64,000 nucleotides of DNA from assembly GCF_027596085.1 (NCBI RefSeq), contig NC_072457.1, forward strand, positions 4,479,129 to 4,543,128, in the 5' to 3' direction. Source of the DNA: Anoplopoma fimbria (Eukaryota > Chordata > Actinopteri > Perciformes > Anoplopomatidae). Made by a program: the position numbers and the translations under genes. Positions 43,654 to 58,000 of this stretch are shown here, one piece after another. Position 1 is the first letter of the stretch; the number at the start of each line of letters is the position of its first letter. The notes under the pieces were generated by a model. That model made no database searches, was not told the DNA's origin, and saw nothing but the letters and a program-made list of their open reading frames with translations.

Positions 43654-46600
43654 GTGTGATGGAGTGAGGCCTGCTGCTTGTTTGAGGTCAACACAGAAAC
43701 AGACGAGTGGAAAAAGTTTACTTGAGTAAAAGTAGCAGCACATTAATGTTCAGAAAACTCCACCTAAAGTAAAAGTCCTGCATTCAAAATGTTACTACGG
43801 TAAAAATACAAGTATGAGAAGCAGGAATCAAAAAGTAAAAGTTCTCATTATGCAGAAAAATGACTCCTGTCTGTAAACGAGGTGGAGCTATTTCAAATGT
43901 ACGTAGACAAATCAATATGTAGAAGTGCATTTTATTATTTATGCTCATAGCAGGGCAGCCAAGGAAGCTTTATTTATAGAGCACGTTTCATTACACGTGC
44001 TTTACATTTAATAAAAGCATAAAAAACATCAGACATAGAAAAAGCAGTAGTATAACAATTAAGATAATAATGCAAAAATAAAAACACATCCAAAACCTAC
44101 ACACACACACACACACCCTGAGAAAACAGGGTGGTTTTGAGCTTCATTTCTAAATGGAGTTACAGTTTGTATAGATCACTGCTCATCCGAGAAATCATTC
44201 CAGAGTGCAGCACCCAGCTCCTGGTCTTATTCTGCCTTATGAACCTATTGGAGGATTTTAAAATGAATTCTTTGTTTCATGGGAAGTAAATGGAGTCATT
44301 TTAAGTAATTGAGTAATGTGTTGCTGCTTTCTTGCACCGGTAGGAACTGATTTCTATATGAGTTGAAGTCTTCCTATTGACTTTTTATGATAATCAAATT
44401 GTAGTTTTTGTAAACAATAACTTTATCTGAAAAGTTTCTCTAACCACAGTTGTTAAAGTAATGTGAGGAAGTGTGGTTAAAAAGTATATTTCCCTAAGAA
44501 ATGTAGTAGAATAGAAGTACAAAGTGGCTCATGATTGAAAATGAAAGATACAAGTGCTTAAAATTGTACATAAGAGCAGTACTTGAGTAATTACTTCCTG
44601 CTGCTCAGACATCTTTCTTTGTCTTTCGAGTGCAGTAACAACAACATGCAACTCCTTTTCTGCAAACAAAATTAAACAAAAAGCCACAGCTGCTTTCTTT
44701 CTTTCCTTCATTCTTTCTGTTTAGTAACATGTATTATGTCCAACCACCTTTAAAAAGGCTGCTTAACCTTTTGAACTTTGACCCGTTCGCAATCTTTAAA
44801 ATATTTGAACGGTCGATTTTGTAATTTGTGTTCTGTTGGAGCAACAGGATCCTTTCTGCTTCATCAGCAGCTACAGATGCTTCTTCTTGTTGCTGCTGGT
44901 ATACAACTGCAGTGTATAAACTTTTTGAATTGACTCACCTTTAATCCGCGGATTCATTCCTCTATTAATGCATTATTGTTTTATCGATAAAATGACCGAA
45001 AATGCAGAAAAATGCTCATTTCGCATAATTCAGCATAATGTGGCATTATAAAGTTGCTCGTTGTTCTGCAAACAGTCCGTAAACCTGAAGATATTCAGTT
45101 TATTTATAATTTGAGACATTTAAGACATTTTGGTTTAAAAAATTTATGAAACACCGATAAATATTTGGTTTCATCTTTACTGGGTGTGTTTACATGGTTG
45201 CAATAATCAGTTACAAGATTAAGTCTACTCTTGCTCCCTCCATGTTTTTATTGTAGCTTGACCTCAAACCCAAACACTTTTTGGAGTTCCTCAGGGTTCG
45301 ATTCTGGGGTCCTTTCATCTTGAAATATTATTAACAGTGTCATGACATCTACTTTTATTTTGATGCTAATGACAATCAACTATTCTTTTTGGATAAAATA
45401 TCTTGACCTCTGCATCAACACAAGACAGGATTCATAAATCTGAATTTCAAATAACTTTATTCAGTTAAATTGAAACTGAAGTTGTAACTGCACATTTGTG
45501 AATGGGTTCCTTGTTATTTAAGGCTTAAATGAAAGAAAGTAAAATAACAAGCTTGAATTAGTTTTGACACTAAACTGCGGAAGAATTGTTTTTACCAACT
45601 CCAAAGATGTGTTTAACTAGTCTTATTTGAAAAAAAAAACAGTGAGAGTAATACATGCTTTTATTTTCCTGTTTAGATTACGCAATGGTTTTAGCTTTTA
45701 GTTTCTGCACAGACTCATATCCTATTAAACAAATGAGATTGACTTACTGGAGCCAGCGTCACGTTCTAAATGTCGAAACATACTTTTCACAGAAATATAA
45801 CTAAGTCTGGTTCTTTTTAACTAATAATTGAGTTTCCTTTTTCCTGGTATTAATAAGGTAGCCACAGTAAATAATCTTTTTTTGTTTTTTACCCAAGGCG
45901 GTGTGTCTTGAGTTTTTCGGGGAATGCATTCCCTTTCTCATGGAATGTATTAAACCTGTGCATCAGCTGCACCTGCTTTTTGTTTCATTATAGATCCAAG
46001 ATGTGCTTCCTCCCTGTTATAAAATATAAAAGAAAAAAATTCTCGCTTCCTGCTGGTGGTACCATGCAGATAGTTTTAGTCTAGCTGTCAAGGTTTTGAG
46101 ATTTCTGCATCCACCCCAAAACAGTGTTTGTTTTCCACTGATTGGAATTACACTTTACTGAAGAAATGGTCCTCATAATGAAAAGTATGGACCTTGTGTT
46201 TTGTGGATGATGCAGAGTAAGCAAGGACACTTAAAAGAAGTACAATCAGTTTTTATGTTTTATACAAACAAAGTTCAATTCACCTCAATTGTATAGGGGT
46301 GAAGACAGAAATTGAAGGGATGGATAGCTCCAAACCTACAAACTTTCTGTACTTTAATTTTCTTTGTAATTTGCAAATCAACACACTTTAAACATCTTTA
46401 AAGATTATGATTCTGAATCTTGGTGCCGCTTGAACGTTTCTAAAAAGCTTGAGGCAGCAGGAATCTTGTGTTACAGTCTGAGCTGATCCTCCCCCTTTCT
46501 CTCTCTCTCGCTCTCTCTCTCTTTTCAGACATCCTTTATTCCCTCTGCTCGCACTGATTTTTGAAAAATGTGAATTGGCGACCTGCACGCCGAGAGAGAG

Positions 46601-49600
46601 CGGCGTGGCCGGAGGAGACGTCTGCTCCTCGGACTCCTTCAACGAGGACATCGCCGTCTTCTCCAAACAGGTACAGAGACACACATTTGAATCCGCGTGT
46701 CTGAGTTAATACAGAACAGATCTGCAGGATCAGGATCAGAATGAGGGGCCCAGGGCCAGATTAATCCTTGAGGGGGGCCCCGGGTCCTCAATGAGCTGTG
46801 GGCCCCCAATGACACCACTATTATTCCACTTTCTGTGCATTGTGTGTTTATTAGTCCATGATGTAAGTATTCCTTTTGGTTCACCAAACAAAAGTAGAAA
46901 TATAACGGTGTCTAAATACTGCACTACAAATAAATAAACCGTCCTTTCAACTGTAAAATTCAGCAAACACTGGACAGAAATGAGAAGCAGCTTCTGTCCG
47001 AAATCAGAGACGTATTGTTTTAAAAACTGCTAAGAATTTCAAAGATAAATTTGCCACAGTTATCTCTGCTGGTTTGGGCTTAATTGACCAATTTGCAGAA
47101 AGAGTCATGGGCCCCCTAAATTGCTGCGATGCTTTGCCGTGCACCTTTTGGATTTTTGTAACCAAGTGACCTCTGAAGAAAGAAAATAACTTGTATTAAG
47201 AAGTAAAATAATGAAATATTTTCTACTGTTAATATAGCTGAGGATTTTAGAAAAATGGCTAATTTGTTTTAAAATCATTTAAAAACAAGAGATCTTAAAA
47301 TAAATCAACATTTGGTTAAATATGTTGTCCAAATCAAATTGATGACAGAATGTTCAACATTTGTTTCTTTAAGATACATTTTGTGTATAAAATAGTTGAC
47401 TCCTTTCTTGACGGGGTAGTAACGAGGCGATAAAGTATTACCATGGATATTTGATTTGAGTTTACAGTTGATAACAATTTCTCCTCTGCATTTAGACGTT
47501 TCATGTTTGGTCTTTGGAGTTTTTCAGATTTGACTTCTTGCTTTTTAACCGAATCTTTTTTTCGTACACCCCTTGGCGTTTCGGAGAATAGTGTGTTGAG
47601 TATAAACACCTCCGTGCTCGTAACTCGCATGAGAATAAACTGGGCTCAAGGGTCCGGGGCCACAGGGCAGTTGGCCATGTTGTAAAATTATTACAATACT
47701 TTTTCTGTGTCTAGATCCGATCAGAGAGGCCTTTATTTTCATCAAATCCAGAGCTGGATAATTTGGTGAGTTCATTTTTATTATTAAACTGTTATGAATG
47801 TTAATACTATTATGTTATAAAAGTGTGTATTTTCTATCTCCCTTGTACATTATTATCTTTGTTTTGTATGGTAGATGGTACAGTCGATACAAGTGCTGCG
47901 ATTCCACCTCCTGGAGCTGGAGAAGGTCAGAATTTTCTCAGTGGCCTTTGACCTTTTATTTATCAGGCTCCAACTTTACCAACGTCTGTTGTCAAATATA
48001 AAGTTTATTCCTGAACAAAAAACACTCGTATTATAATGTTCCGATATTGTCATTTCTACCTACATGTAGTACTCAGATACTTTACTTAGGTAGAAGCAGA
48101 AATACCACCGTTCTATAATACTCTATTTGAAGTAAAAGTCCTGAATTAAGAATGTTTCTTAAGTAAAAGTACAAGTATCATCAGCAAAATATACTTCATG
48201 TATCAAAAGTAAAAGTATTCATTATGCAGAATGGCTTCTCTCAAATTGTTATGTTATTTTAAAATATTATGTTATTCTGTTTTTATTACTTATGAGTACA
48301 TTTAAGAACATTGTAATCTTGTAGTTTGTCAATGTAGAGCCAATTTAAGATACTGTGTGTACAGGTAACTAAGTTTAGAATAAATGTAGTTGAGTAAAAA
48401 GTACAAATTTCGCTTTGTAATGTACTTAAGTAGAAGTATAAAGTAGCATAAATGGAAACATTAGAGTACAAGTATTTAAAAATTGTACTTAGGTACAGTA
48501 CTTGTCTAAATGTACTGTCTGTTTGTGTATATTTAACATTAATTACACTATTATTATATATTATCTATACAATTTTTTTACTAATTTGGTCTCTTATGGA
48601 ACTATATTTACTGATACTCCTGTAATGACGGAAAAGTGTTACTTGTCAAAATTTTACACCTATCTTTTTGAAATATACTGACTGTGTTAAGATGTTTATT
48701 CTTAGTATATGCTTTTCTTTTTCCAGGTTCATGAGCTTTGTGATAACTTCTGTCATCGATACATCAGCTGTCTGAAAGGCAAAATGCCGATCGATCTGGT
48801 TATGGACGACAAAGACGGAAACAAGTCGGACAGTGAGGACTTCATCAGGTCCTCGGGGAACAACATTGATCAGGTGAGCTCACCGTCACTTCCTGGAAAC
48901 TGATCCGGTTCCTGGAATCTGATGTTTATTCCCACAGTGTTGTGTCATGATGGTATTAGATGGTAGTAAATATACACAGATGAGCAGCGGACTGCACTGT
49001 GAGCTCTAAATCAGCTCTTTATGTGTCATAGTTCAAAAGAAGTTAAAGATCACATAGATACAGATGATTTATTGTCTGGGAAAAAAAATCTACGTCAATA
49101 TTTTTTTGCATTAACTTAATTGAATTCAGGATAATTAATGTTGAACATCCAGGTAAATCTAAAGCACAGTTTTTATTATTGATGTGCAGCCTTAAAAAGT
49201 TAAACAATGTAAATGTTACTATTTTATCATTACTTAAGTTTACAGAGTTTCACACATGGGTACCATAAATTCCCTGATTTTCTTTGAGGCACATGTTGAG
49301 TTCTCAAATATCACCAATAAGAACACTAAACGCTAATTTATTTTCTTCAGAAGAATAAGGATTACAAGTTGTTAGGACAGAAATATAAAGTGTGCAGCGG
49401 TGTGATCCGGTTCTGAAGAGTGAAGCCAATACAATGAAGTCTATGAGAAAATGAAACTTCCCTCTTGATTTATTCCCTCAGTAAACATTGTAAACACGAG
49501 TTCATGGTCTCAATCTCTAGTTTCAAGTCTTCTTCAATACAGCATGATGTCATTTAGTAAATGATGGATCCTTTGAGAGTAAAATAGACCACAAAGCAGG

Positions 49601-51191
49601 GTATGCTTTAGTGCGGGGGTACTTTGTGATTGACAGGTCGGTCCCGCGGCGTTGTCCGGCCTGGGTGTTGTTCATGTATCGTCTTACAACTTTTTCAATT
49701 CATGAGTGAAGTTAACTGTAACGTTTCTGGTCACCTAAAAAAAAGTCTTATTCAGCGTGCGGTTGTACTTAGCTCCACCCTCTCTTGTCACTTCTGGTTG
49801 CAAAAAAATAAGATGGCGACTGCCAAAAATGCCAAACTCGCTGCCTCAAAACGGTAGTCCTCAAACCAAGAGGTGACGTCACCAAGACTACGTCCACTTC
49901 TCCTATGAAGTCTATGCTGGAGCCCTGATAATTTGAGCACAACCTCCAGCCCCCTTTTTTAGATGATGGGAACCACGACCCCACTCTGTCAGGCACTGTT
50001 CCCAACCTCAACGAGACATTGAAGAGTTGTGTCAGCTAAGACGGCCCAACAATGTCCAGAACCTTCAGCATCTCAGGCCGAACCTCGTCCACCTTTTGGC
50101 ATCTCGCTGCTAACGAGCTTCTTAACTTCCCCAGAGACCTCTGGGATATGGATGCCTCCTCCACGGAGGACGAGTTTGTCAGCTTTAGAGGTTCATCAAA
50201 GTCCTCTTCCTACCTCTTGATGATACCCTCAGTCCAGATCAGCGTTACTTGTCCCCGGCTGTAAACGGCCGGAGCCAAGTCCTGCTTTCCCTTCTGACTG
50301 TTTGCCAGAACTTCCTTGAATCCAAACAAAAGCCTTTCTCCGTAGTCTCCCCAAACACCTCCCACGTCCAGATTTTTGCTCTGGCGACCACCGACGCTGC
50401 AGCTCTCCTTCCATAACTAACACAGGAGTTTAATTACTCAGGTTCAGATCGGGCAGACCGTTCCCTCAAGTCAACCCCCCCTCCAGTCTTCTCCATCTTT
50501 GAGTGTTTGATGAGGAAAACTTGAGGTCAATCCTAACTTGGATGAATAAAGAATAACTCGATCAGCCTCAGTGGTCCTAAATCAAATGCATAATTAAACA
50601 ACACAAATCCGTTTTGGAGACGCTGATACAATGAATACCGATTTGAAACATTTCCCAACTAAAAACACATGTCAGTGGGTGTAAGTGGGTTTGTGTCCAG
50701 TTAAAAAGGGGCATAAGAAGGCCTGTCAATCCCAGCTGCTGTTCAGTGAATACGCACAAACGAAAGTCAGAGTCTCAGCAACTAGAAGTTCTTGTTCTCC
50801 AGGAAGAACCCTAACAGCCGAGGGGCTTACACCCGCCTAGCTCCTCTCACCCTGGACCACTCAGACAGTAGAAGAGACTCCAGCACCTCTACAGGAGTTT
50901 GGTTCCAGGCCCGTTATGTATAAAAGCAAAACCCAAATAAATCTAGCTGGTACTGATCCACATTTTGCACAAGCTCTGGTTACTCTGAGAGGTGACGTTC
51001 TACACCTGTTGAGTTGAGACAATTTTGTCAAACTATATTATTACATTTTTTTGGCTGCAATCTAAGCAGCTCTGCAGGGCTTATTAAACAAAATTGAAAT
51101 GTTGAAACCCCCCCCAAAAAAGGAAAATGGAATATGAGCAGTGTGTGTTCCTTTTGTCTGACCACAGATAACACACACACACATACACACA

Positions 51192-51266
<75 letters not shown>

Positions 51267-52935
51267 ACACTGATATTTCTTTTTTCTTTTCTTCACGGAC
51301 TCGTCAAGACTTCCACGAGAAGCGGGAATAATAGCGGTGAAAAGTCAGGTTGTGTCTGTTTTTCCGATCCAGCAGAGCAGGTTTTAAATCAGCGCCCAGC
51401 GGCCACTTGTCAGGCCTTTTAACCCTTTAATCACCCAGAAGTGTGAACTCCAGCAGCTTAGTGTCGGATGACCAGCAGCTCCCAAAGCTCTGGTTTCATT
51501 TTCAAGTGCCTCTTTTTTTTTTTATTGGTGGAATGATACACTGATCATCCTCCTGCTCTGTCTTGGTTTTGTCTTTTTAGTTTCTGTCTTTGTTACTGCA
51601 GAGAACTCATAGATGAGGTGTTTCTACATAGATCACCTGTCAATCAAACAGAGTGGGTGGGACAAAGATGCTCTTAAGTTTGTTCAGGTTAGATTTTTTT
51701 GTAGGTGGCACTGCTCTGAGTCTGAGCCCTAAAGAGATAAACAATGAGTGTTAAATATCTATTCTTCATGGTTTTGACTTACAAACTAGTTACTCGTTTT
51801 CCCTTGTTGTAATTTACCATTTTAAGTCCTGCTGTAAATGTTTCATGTTACCATCCTGCAAAACAACAAAGCTTGAAGTTTGTTCTTTTTTCCACTTTTG
51901 TCCAACAGTTTACAATCTGAAAGAGATGATAAATAATCAAACAACACAAAATTCAAATTACTGACACACTACTAATTGTATTGGGTTCGGGAGTATGGAA
52001 ACCTGAGATCTGGACTTTTTGTATTTCATCCAACTTTAGGGCTTTTTGTTGATCTTATAAGTAATTATAAAAAACGAAAACCTTAAATGCTGAAAAAACA
52101 CAAATTATTACTTTGTATGCTTCAAAAATGTTCTGTTAAACTGACATAAATTTGCATGCAGAAAAGGGTCATGTGACACATTTATTTTACATCTGATGTA
52201 CTCATTACTTTCATGTTACTGTTCTGCACTGAACTAAAACTTTTGTGTGCAAGTCGTTTCCACAAAATGTTAAAGTTTATTGAGCAAATTGGGATTTACA
52301 GTGTTCATCCAACTTTGGGGCTTTTGGTTGATCTTATTAGTAATTATATAAACTGAAATCAAAAGGCAGTTTGTCCATAAAGAAAGCCTGTTTGTGTCCC
52401 CCGAATGGAGAAGAGTTTTTGAGTGTGTCATGCACTGGATTTATTACATGAACGGTTTGTTTTATGACATTTGAGGTCACGTATCTGATCTGTGTCTCAT
52501 TGCTTGTGTCTTTTTCCTCCCTGCAGATTTCATGGAGCAGAGATCATGACGACGTGGCATCGATCCGGTCGGCCGGGACGCCGGGACCGTCCAGCGGTGG
52601 ACACACGTCGTACAGCGGAGACAACAGCAGTGAACACGGTGAGATTACTGAAGCAGCTACACCTCTATGATCCATGTTTGTACATCTTTTGTACGTTTCT
52701 ACAAATTTATATGAACTCTATAATGAACAGAAGTGGGAAAAATATTCACATCCTTTACTGAAGAAAAAGTACAAATACCACACTGTTAAGCTACTCCACT
52801 AAAAGTAAAAGCAGCATTTAAAACCTTACTTTAGTAAAAGTATGTAAGTATTATCAGTAAAATATACTTAAAGTATAAAAAGTAAAAGTACTCATAGTGC
52901 AGTAAAATGTTCCCTGTCAGTGTTTTACTTATATA

Positions 52936-52971
<36 letters not shown>

Positions 52972-53426
52972 TGTTTCTGGATTAATATTACTGCTGAATT
53001 AATGTGTGTGTTACATTTTACTGCTGTAGATGTATTTATACACTGTTGGTTAGTTAATCTACATCAATGCATCATAATCTATAAAATCATCATATGTTTG
53101 TAGTGTTTCTTCCTGTGAGAACCTCGTATCTCTAAAAAGAAATACGATGCATTTTCCAAGTTTATTTATCTTTAGAAGTAGGAGGATTTATTTCTCAACA
53201 CATAAAGTAACATTTCAACTTTCAGTTTATCACAAACATTCAACATCAACACATCTGGAGATGCAAAGTTTTACCCGGACAGGTGGATGAAAAACTGAAA
53301 TATATATAAAGTAACTAAAGCTGTCAGAAAAATGTAGTGTAGTAAAAAGTACAATATTTACCTCTGAGATGTAGTAGAGGAGAAGTATAAAGTCCCCAAA
53401 AATAGAACCCCTAATTTGTACAGTAC

Positions 53427-53519
<93 letters not shown>

Positions 53520-53675
53520 GTTTATGAAGGGTGGCAGAGGTTTTCCAACATGTTGGACTTGAGTTTGAAAATAAAGGGAGACGGTAGAGAGAAAAAGGGA
53601 GTGAGAGAGTGATGAAGGCTGACAGACGATGTGAGCAACGAGCCGAGCTGGAAGAAAGAGAGCTTTATGTCCCAG

Positions 53676-53768
<93 letters not shown>

Positions 53769-55030
53769 GAGGAAATAGAAATAACACAGCATGCAGTGAA
53801 CACACTCACACTGAAACGGGTATTAACAGAATTCATATACGTTCATATTTTACAGTGTAAATACACAGAAAGTATATTTAAACAAACAGACTCTAAAACA
53901 CAAATATGCAGTACATAAAGTACACAGTGCAGTATATGAAGACATGGACACAAGACTTTCACAAAGTATGTTTTCATCTACTTTTAATTTAATTTGGTTC
54001 TTTGAAAAAATCTATATAGAAACTCAGAGATGAGAGAAAAATGCCTGAATATTCCCCAAATATCGTTATGCTCAGAAAAGAAAGTAACAGGTTTTGAAAA
54101 TAACTTCTGCTGTCTTCAAAATATTCACATATATAAAGCCCACAAAGTCCTGAATGCTGGGCACACAAGATCATATCTGGGTTCTAATATTGACAATAAC
54201 TGTTATGTTGTTTGTACAAGATCCACAAGTAAAAAAAAAAACCTGTATATATTCTTTCACTTTGGGTACAAAAACAAACTCATTCACATTATTTCGTCGA
54301 GTTTTCGAAAATTTGCCTAAAATTTTCACAAAATAAAGATGAAAAAATGTCTCTGTTTACATTAAAATCCAAGTGTTTGGTGGCTTGATGTGTGTGTTCA
54401 TGTTAGCATGAAGCTAATGTGGTCTGTTGTTCTGTAGCTGCTGTCTGGTGTGATCGTCTGCTTAATGCTGGCAGGGAGATGTTACTGCTTTATGCTAATA
54501 TGATTTAAAATGGAGCGATTTGATTGGCTGTTTGTTTGAAGTTGAGTCCATCTTTGTAGAAGGAGAACAATTTACAGACTAAATAGTGTAAAAAATAAGG
54601 ACCACCATCATGTAACAAAATTATATATACAATATATATTTCTCCCTTTTGGTTCTGGATTTAGGATAAAGCTATTTAAGTTTAAATTAGAAGTGAAAAG
54701 AGTAATTGGCTCATGTGATTATTAACTGATTAGTCTGTCAAATGTAAATATTTTCTGTTTTTAAAGTCTTGGTTGGACAAAATGAGCAATTTTTAGATCT
54801 CACTTTGGCATTTCTTTTGAACTTGTTATTGTAATTTATTACTATTTTCCTGATTTTTTTTTTTTTAGAGTCCAAACAATTATTTTCTTCATTAAGCAGA
54901 TTGATTAATGACAATAATAACTAGCGGCAGCCATACTTCTAATTACACGTAAACGCATACATGTACAGATAATGACATAATAACAGAAACTTACATACGT
55001 ATACTTATGATAGAAATGAAGTTCCACTTA

Positions 55031-55099
<69 letters not shown>

Positions 55100-58000
55100 C
55101 TCTGGCTGCTGGTCTCAGTCCAGCCGGTTCTGTTAGCATGCATCTGTTAGCGGGCCAACTGAAACAGGCCCTGTGGTTTCTCTATCTGCTGCCCACATTC
55201 ACAGGTTTACACCACCGTGGGGGGGCGGGGGTTCACCGGCGAGTCTGACCTTCAACAAAAAGCCTGCGTTTGATTCAATAAGAGATTTGTTAATCAAGCA
55301 TTTACAATCCCAACATACATCAGCCTTCAAAGTCTAATGGACCCTGGCTCTTTTTAAGTTTTTTTTTTTTTTTTTTTTTTTTCCGGCTGGTTTCTGTTTC
55401 ACAAGCTCCCTAATGTTTTTTCTCATTAAGGATTTCTTTCATCTGTCTTTCTGGAGAAATGTTCCTGTGGTTTTTCTGCTTGTTCTTTGATTAATGAGAA
55501 TCTGCTGCTGTACTGGACAATAACATCTGAACGCTATTTCAAATCAAGGACTGCTGTTATTTTGTGAACTTTCAACAACTCTGTTGGGGCTTTGACCAAA
55601 AAAAAAAGCCTACGGTGCTAATGGGAGTTGTAGTTGTTAAATGATGATGTAATCATTGTTTTTTTGCCATGATGGCGGCATGGGTCCAGAGATGGAAAAC
55701 TCAGTCAGTCGGTTGGTTGGTTGTTTGTCCATTTTGGTCTAGACTGGAATTTCTTGACATTCATGACCCCCAGAGGATAAATCACACTGACTTTGGTGAT
55801 CCCCTCACTCTTTATTTAGCGCCACAGTAGAGTTATTTGTTTTTGTTTTGTTTTTTGGAATAGTCTTAATAACTGTTTGAAGGATTGTCAAAACATTTTG
55901 TCCAGTTATTCATGGTGCCCAGAATAAATCCTACCGACTTTGACATTTCCACTGACTTTTGTTGTTGTGCCCCCAAACTTGCCCCACCATCAGGTTGATT
56001 GATGTGTTTTTTAGGGGAATATCTCAACAACTATTGGATGGATTGCAATGAAATGTTGTTGACACGTTTATGTCAACGTGACATAAACGTGCACGTTACC
56101 GCAGTCTTGAAAAGGAAGTGGCGAGGAGAGGGGTATTCAGCTGGTTGCAAATTGCAACCACACCACTAGATCCAACTTTATCCCACACTCTGGTCTTTTA
56201 ACTACATTTGAATCAATTTGAAAGTGCAAATGTTGGCCACAGAAAAGTTTTGACCAACCTATTCATTCATTCCATTTTTCCAGAGCAAATCAAGTGATTG
56301 TGTTTTTTTTTTTGGTCTGTAATGTAAGATAAGCGGGGAAATTGTAGTGCATTGTAGTTTTCAGCAGATTTTGCAGAATAACTGTATAGTAAACTGTTTA
56401 CGAGTGCACAAATTTGATTTTAAAAGGCATCTGTAACAGATATCATAGTACATTAACTTTTGTGGGTTAAATAGTTTATTTCTGAGGTTTTATTCAAACC
56501 TGAATGTCTTAATGTCTTGTTGCTTGTTGGATATGAAGCTGTGGATACATGTTTTGGGGATAATCAAAACAACAGTTTGACCCAATCTGTAAAAGAACAG
56601 ATTTTTCCTTTGTGTTCACTTGTCACTTATCTCCAACTGTGGGATGTTTTTTGAGTACAGACTTTAAAACTAAAGACAAACTGTGTCACAGCTCCATTTG
56701 GAAACAAATCTGCTTCATCCGACTGTTCACTCTGACGGGATGTATATCAGCATCCAGACCTCAAGCTGCTTCGGTTCTCTTTCTGTTGGCTGCTAGATAT
56801 TTAAGCATCACTTACTCACAGCCAGCTCCCCGGTTGACCTCCGCGATGGAGCCAAATGTGGTTAATAAGAGATTTCTTTGACGTTGCTGCAAAAACCTCA
56901 GTTCGGCAGGACTTCAAATGACATCTGCTAACTGTAGGCTAACTCAGAAGCCCCGGCCAAACTCTCCAGCATATTTGGCCACTGCGCGGTGTTAATTTGC
57001 CATCCTGGAGAACATAAACAGAGACCCATGTCCTCAGCATTTAGGGCCATAATACTGTCACTGTGAGTCGGCGTTCTCTGTCGTTGAAGAGAGAGAGAGA
57101 AATGCACTTGGTTGCTTTCCATACATAAGATGAGAGGATTTCAATCGCATGTCTGTGTGTTAAGGAGTTAGGAAGTGGTTAGCTTAGCTTAGCATAAAAG
57201 CAGGGAGTAAACCGTTAACCAGACCAACATTCAAAGATGCACCTCTAAAGCATGTTTTTGTACTTTGGACTGAGCCAAGCTAGCTTTTTATGCTAAGCCA
57301 TGCTAATCACCTTTTGGCTTCCAGCCCGATGCTTAGTGTTATGCAAATACACGACACTGATATTGTTATAACTGTACCACTTTCGTAAAGAAAATAAACT
57401 TTCCCTATCTAACGTTAGCAGTTAGCAGTCGATGGTCAGCACTGGCCTGCTTGGCTCAATAACGGAGCTAACAGCTAACGTTAACGGAGGTTGCATTCAG
57501 TTACATTAGGATGCATTTAGGCTCTATTCAGTAAAAAATTGTATTGGGTGAGGGTAAATTATAACGTTTTCATGATGTGTTCAAGTGTAATCTTGTAACG
57601 TAATATTTTTTGGCAAACTTCTTTAGGGATTAATATTAAATTTGCAAATGAAAGAATGCTAATTTATATAAAATGTACGTTGAAGTGCCTTAGGTTAATT
57701 ATCATTATTTAAAACAATTTAACGTGGTATTGAATTAAGCATTGACAATCATGTAATTTCACTTGTATTGATTCAACTACTACATTTCTGGTAACGTGAC
57801 ATCCCTTAATTCTGTTGCCGTGCAGTTAATGGCAGGTTGATAAATTCAGCATTTTTTGATTTTAGACAAACTAAACAACTGGTGTTTTGGTCATACAATG
57901 ATAAAGTGTTTTTCGTAACGGTATATATAATTTATTGTATATAATGATTACTTCTGCAGCCGCATAGGTTTCTGGATGGGTGTTATAGTGCAGTATATGA

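Larger units (their letters stand above)
43376..46528 (+). other. meis1: Meis1 intron 2
   Basis: A 3.15-kb intron holding a (TG)n run, a dispersed 'agtaaaagt' repeat interrupted by another repeat, a decayed LINE fragment, and a (TC)n run that forms part of the polypyrimidine tract of the exon 3 acceptor. Confidence 0.88.
48874..52526 (+). other. meis1: Meis1 intron 6
   Basis: A 3.65-kb intron with copy B of a dispersed repeat, a LINE fragment, a CA array and a perfect PBX-MEIS decamer. A non-repetitive block at about 51290-51490 may be regulatory. A near-duplicate phrase (CATCCAACTTTAGGGCTTTT / CATCCAACTTTGGGGCTTTT) recurs at about 52027 and 52306. Confidence 0.88.

Noticed and set aside
50029..50264. 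63-70-codon plus-strand frames near 50.1 kb
   Set aside because: They lie antisense to a decayed LINE fragment and match no protein family.
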